A DNA stretch of 45,990 nt. Source: Candidatus Izemoplasma sp. (lineage in GTDB: Bacteria > Bacillota_I > Bacilli_A > Izemoplasmatales > Izemoplasmataceae). The stretch is from contig SLJL01000022.1 in assembly GCA_007135105.1 (NCBI GenBank), forward strand, positions 1 to 45,990, in the 5' to 3' direction. Shown here piece after piece: positions 42,729-45,990 of the stretch. The notes under the pieces are model-generated. The model ran no database searches. It had not been told where the DNA came from and worked only from the letters and a program-made list of their open reading frames with translations. Within the stretch, counting starts at the first letter, position 1. The number at the start of each line of letters is the position of its first letter. The position numbers were made by a program, and so were the translations under genes.

Positions 42729-44399
42729 ATGAGTCCAAAAGAAATCGATGGCAACCTGATGAAATTAATCATCACCAACGGCAGCATTAAATTAAAAAAC
42801 AACCATCAATACATAAACGATTTAAACGTTTTCCCAGTCCCTGACGGCGATACCGGCAGCAACATGCAATCAACCATGATGTCTGGTGTCAAAGCGATTG
42901 AAGATCTAGAAGATGCACCGATCGAAAAAATAGGAAAAGCATTGTCACGCGGCCTGTTGATGGGCGCAAGAGGCAATTCAGGTGTTATTTTATCACAACT
43001 GTTCAGTGGTTTTGCCAAGACGTTCCAATCCTTGAAAACAGCCAATGCCAAGGAATTTATCGAAGGGCTGAAGCAAGGTGTTAAACAAGCTTATAGCGCG
43101 GTAATCAATCCGGTCGAAGGCACCATTCTCACCGTTGCAAGAGAAGCGGTGGAAGTAGCGGAAAAACATGCAAAAGACGAAACTGACATATTGGATGTGC
43201 TTAAGGTTTATCTTACCGAAGCAAAGCAGTCCTTGGAACGGACCCCCGATCTTCTACCTGTTTTGAAAGAATCCGGTGTGGTCGACAGCGGCGGTGCCGG
43301 TCTGATTGAAATCATCGAAGGGATGATTGCGGCACTTGAAGGCGAGATTTACAAAGAGGAACGATCCGCGAAAAAAGCGGCTGCGAGAAGCGAAGCTGAA
43401 AGGGACACTGAAGCTGAAGAATTCGGATATTGTACCGAGTTCATCATTCAAATTGATGAAGAGAAAAAATTCAATAGAGACAAACTTATCCGCCAACTGA
43501 ATAGACTCGGCGATTCTATCGTCGTGGTCGCGGATGAAGAGATATGCAAGGTCCATGTTCATACCATGAAACCGGGTGATGCCCTGAATATCGGGCAAAA
43601 CTATGGCGAGTTCGCGAACTTGAAAATTGAAAACATGACCATGCAACATACCGAAACACTACTACATTCACCTGAAGCCGAAGGCGAAGATCACCATTGT
43701 GGTCATGACCATCATGAAAGCTTCGATCTTGGTCCCAGGAAAAAATTCGGTCTGATTACTGTGGTAAACGGAGATGGCCTCAGAGACACATTCAAGGAAA
43801 TGGGTGTCAATTTCGTCATCGACGGCGGCCAAACGATGAATCCGTCTACGCAAGATTTCATCGATGCGGTTGAACGGGTGAATGCCGATAATATCATCGT
43901 GATTCCAAACAATAAAAACGTCATGCTTTCGGCAGAACATGCCGCGAAGGAAATTGAAGATAAGAATGTTATCGTCTTGCCGGCTAAAACGATTCCACAA
44001 GGATACGCTTCCTTAACGATGTTCGATGCGAATGCCGAGGTTGAGGATGCCGTAGAAGAAATGAAAGCATTGATCAATCATGTTAAATCCGGTGAAGTCA
44101 CCTACGCTGTCCGTGATACCAAAGTTAACGGGCATACCATCAAGAAAGGCGACTATCTCGGGATTAAAGAAGGTGACATCGTCTCCACGAACGCTTCGAG
44201 ACTGGATACGGTTACTGGGTTGGCGGATAAACTGATTGATGATGAGAGTGAAATCATCACCATCATGGTCGGTGATGATGTCGAGAAAAAAGAAGTGGAA
44301 AAACTTAGAAAACATATCGAAAGCAACCATCAGGATGTCGAAGTCGAGATTATCCACGGAAACCAAACCATTTACAGCTATCTAATCGCTGTTGAATAA
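42729..44399 (+). CDS. fakA: Fatty acid kinase FakA-like (DAK/DegV-fused, YloV family)
   Basis: 556 residues. FakA phosphorylates exogenous fatty acids presented by the FakB carrier, making acyl-phosphate for phospholipid synthesis. The N-terminal DhaL-type kinase domain (about 1-200) has NVFPVPDGDTGSNM with the metal-binding Asp pair, GARGNSGVILSQ and VDSGGAGL. A middle domain has EFGYCTEFII and VHVHT. The C-terminal DegV-like domain is about 335-556. Between them is an unusual His-rich stretch, H322-H329, containing C324. GGAGG is 8 bases before the ATG. The Bacillus neighbour asp23/yloU is missing. A terminator separates it from recG. Confidence 0.92.
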   Translation: MSPKEIDGNLMKLIITNGSIKLKNNHQYINDLNVFPVPDGDTGSNMQSTMMSGVKAIEDLEDAPIEKIGKALSRGLLMGARGNSGVILSQLFSGFAKTFQSLKTANAKEFIEGLKQGVKQAYSAVINPVEGTILTVAREAVEVAEKHAKDETDILDVLKVYLTEAKQSLERTPDLLPVLKESGVVDSGGAGLIEIIEGMIAALEGEIYKEERSAKKAAARSEAERDTEAEEFGYCTEFIIQIDEEKKFNRDKLIRQLNRLGDSIVVVADEEICKVHVHTMKPGDALNIGQNYGEFANLKIENMTMQHTETLLHSPEAEGEDHHCGHDHHESFDLGPRKKFGLITVVNGDGLRDTFKEMGVNFVIDGGQTMNPSTQDFIDAVERVNADNIIVIPNNKNVMLSAEHAAKEIEDKNVIVLPAKTIPQGYASLTMFDANAEVEDAVEEMKALINHVKSGEVTYAVRDTKVNGHTIKKGDYLGIKEGDIVSTNASRLDTVTGLADKLIDDESEIITIMVGDDVEKKEVEKLRKHIESNHQDVEVEIIHGNQTIYSYLIAVE

Positions 44400-44406
44400 T
44401 CGATTG

Positions 44407-44437
44407 AAGCACCAAGAGATGTCTTGGTGCTTTTTTT
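44407..44437 (+). terminator. Terminator after fakA
   Basis: 11-bp perfect stem (44407-44417 with 44422-44432), loop GATG, seven T residues (44431-44437). Confidence 0.92.
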
Positions 44438-44445
44438 ATGTCACA

Positions 44446-44454
44446 TGTTATAAT
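44446..44454 (+). promoter_or_regulatory. Extended -10 promoter of recG
   Basis: TGTTATAAT is a perfect extended -10 just past the fakA terminator and 16 bases before the recG ATG, so the 5' leader must be very short. Confidence 0.6.
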
Positions 44455-44470
44455 GATGATGGTGATAATC

Positions 44471-45990
44471 ATGCGACTAAACAGTATTAGGGACATCGGA
44501 CCGACGCGTGAAAGCTTGCTGAATGCGGCTGGCATCCATACCGTTAAGGACTTGGTCCGTACTTTGCCGAAACGTTATATTAAAAGAACGCTCGTAACCG
44601 TCGAGAAACTGCATGAGATCGAATACAACCACATCGCAGGAACCGTCGACAGCACACCGAGTGTGTTTTTTATACGTAAGAATTTGAGTCGCATGACCTT
44701 CAAGATGAAAATTGAATCTGGACGTTACACTGTTTCGGTTTTCAACCAGCATTATCTGAAACGTGTTTTACATAAAGGCACAGCAGTTGTCATTCAAGCG
44801 AAAAAGAACAACCGTGGCTCGAGTCTGACTGCAAGTAAAGTTTTTCTTGAAAAAAACTTCGTGCAGGGTTATGAACCTATCTATAACATTCCCAACATCA
44901 ATGATGCAACGTTTCACAAGCTCGTCATCAATGCGTTTGAAGTCATTGGGGGTCATTTCGAGGATCCACTACCAACCAGACTCATTCAGAATCACGGTTT
45001 GCCGGATTATACCACCACGATTAAAATCGCACACCATCCGCAAAACGACGAACAATATGACATTATCCAGAAGCGACTGAAGTATCAAGAGCTGTTCTAC
45101 TTTCACATGCGAATGCGTTTGGCCAAGCATCAGCGTAAAGAAAGCATCAGGCGTACCCCGTTTGATGAACAGGAAATTGCCACCTTTCTCACCGGCTTGC
45201 CATATGAACCCACCACAGCACAGAAACAGGCGATTAGGGAAATCCTTGATGATCTGCAAAGGGATACCTTGATGTACCGGATGTTGCAAGGGGATACCGG
45301 AAGCGGGAAGACCTTGGTAGCGATCACCGCAGCCTTGGCAGTCATGAACCGTGGCGGTCAAGTTGCTTTCATGGCACCAACCGACATCTTGGCACGACAG
45401 CATTATCAGAACACACTGGCACTGTTAGAAAAAACCCCATATAAGATCGCGCTGCTTACGCAGTCTGTCGAGAAAGAAAAACAAAAACATATCTTGAAAC
45501 AGCTTGAAGATGGGGAAATCGATCTGGTCGTGGGGACACACAAATTATACGCTCAGACTGTCATTTATCATGATTTGAGGTTTGTCATTGCCGATGAGCA
45601 ACACCGTTTCGGTGTCAATCAGAGAATGATGTTGCGAAAAAAAGGCGATCTGGTAGATACGCTTTATCTGAGTGCAACCCCGATTCCAAGAACACTTGCA
45701 CATACGATCTACGGCGATATGGATCAAAGCACGCTTGATGAGAAGCCGCAAAACGTTTCACCCGTACAAACGGAAATCTTTCCAATCAATCAGACACAAT
45801 CCCTGCGACATACAATATCTGAAACACTCGAACGGGATGAACAGATTTTCGTGGTTTCGCCGAACATAGAAGCCACGGATACCATTCCTTACGGTGCCAA
45901 GAAGCTTCATTCAATCTATAAAAAGTTTTTTGCAAATAGAACGGTTGCATTGTTGCATGGACAAATCAGTCGTGACCAGCAAGACGACAT
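44471..45990 (+). CDS. recG: ATP-dependent DNA helicase RecG (5' part; runs off the window)
   Basis: 506 complete codons before the window ends; the family is about 680-700 residues, so the last quarter is missing. RecG remodels stalled replication forks and branch-migrates Holliday junctions. The wedge/OB domain (about 1-170) includes IRDIGPTRESLLNAAGI and TLPKRYI. The superfamily 2 helicase core follows, with TTAQKQAI, Walker A GDTGSGKT (274-281), MAPTDILARQH, VVGTHKL, the DEQH box (375-378, RecG-type) and YLSATPIPRTLA. GGTGAT at 44461-44466 precedes the ATG. No frameshift is seen in the visible part. Confidence 0.97.
   Translation, partial: MRLNSIRDIGPTRESLLNAAGIHTVKDLVRTLPKRYIKRTLVTVEKLHEIEYNHIAGTVDSTPSVFFIRKNLSRMTFKMKIESGRYTVSVFNQHYLKRVLHKGTAVVIQAKKNNRGSSLTASKVFLEKNFVQGYEPIYNIPNINDATFHKLVINAFEVIGGHFEDPLPTRLIQNHGLPDYTTTIKIAHHPQNDEQYDIIQKRLKYQELFYFHMRMRLAKHQRKESIRRTPFDEQEIATFLTGLPYEPTTAQKQAIREILDDLQRDTLMYRMLQGDTGSGKTLVAITAALAVMNRGGQVAFMAPTDILARQHYQNTLALLEKTPYKIALLTQSVEKEKQKHILKQLEDGEIDLVVGTHKLYAQTVIYHDLRFVIADEQHRFGVNQRMMLRKKGDLVDTLYLSATPIPRTLAHTIYGDMDQSTLDEKPQNVSPVQTEIFPINQTQSLRHTISETLERDEQIFVVSPNIEATDTIPYGAKKLHSIYKKFFANRTVALLHGQISRDQQDD

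Noticed and set aside
1-45990. Search for mobile elements, CRISPR repeats, tRNA/rRNA genes and toxin-antitoxin or defence systems
   Set aside because: No transposase, integrase, phage gene, repeat-spacer array, tRNA cloverleaf or recognised defence gene was found by reading. The MazG-like protein is not treated as a toxin-antitoxin part, since no mazEF-like partner is present.

Overview
The window looks like ordinary chromosome from a fermentative, anaerobic relative of the Bacillota/Mycoplasmatota (Izemoplasma- or Acholeplasma-like, low-to-middle GC by eye). The evidence is PolC plus PolA, the DnaB/DnaI helicase-loading pair, AddAB, RqcH, T-box leaders before aminoacyl-tRNA synthetase genes, and the order rsgA-rpe-thiN-rpmB-fakA-recG. 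UGA is used only as stop and tryptophan is TGG, so this is not a UGA=Trp mycoplasma. The first 116 bases are the 3' end of an [FeFe]-hydrogenase-like gene, which together with alanine dehydrogenase suggests fermentative metabolism. The taxon is an inference from gene content only.

Layout. 1-2300: hydrogenase tail, an APH/choline-kinase-like gene, fabV. 2420-9985: a tightly packed seven-gene run, polA - CDF transporter - nitroreductase - mutM - coaE - dnaB - dnaI (replication and repair; the Bacillus polA-mutM-coaE-dnaB-dnaI-thrS order with two inserted genes). 9986-12502: T-box leader, a MazG-like gene and thrS, ended by a bidirectional terminator. 12504-14942: minus-strand membrane protein and rqcH. 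15068-20424: gmk, rpoZ, then polC from its own promoter. 20485-23058: Bax-inhibitor-1 family protein and oligoendopeptidase F. 23133-27479: Phe T-box, then pheS - alpha/beta hydrolase - pheT. 27624-28742: ald. 28847-42215: nine same-strand genes with gaps of 11 bases or less (Wzy/O-antigen-ligase-like protein, rlmN, addB, addA, ABC ATPase and permease, rsgA, rpe, thiN). 42299-42490: rpmB on the minus strand. 42729-45990: fakA and the 5' part of recG.

The genes are mostly core housekeeping: chromosome replication (polC, polA, dnaB, dnaI), repair (mutM, addAB, recG), translation and its quality control (thrS, pheST, rlmN, rsgA, rpmB, rqcH), nucleotide and cofactor supply (gmk, coaE, thiN, rpe) and lipid metabolism (fabV, fakA). 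I see no insertion sequence, prophage, CRISPR array, tRNA or rRNA, and no clear undescribed multi-gene system. The points most worth a second look are small: gene insertions inside two T-box-controlled synthetase operons, an ambiguous specifier in the thrS leader, an AddB without a visible Walker A motif, overlapping alternative hairpins in the fakA leader, a His-rich insertion in FakA and an altered metal site in the CDF transporter.
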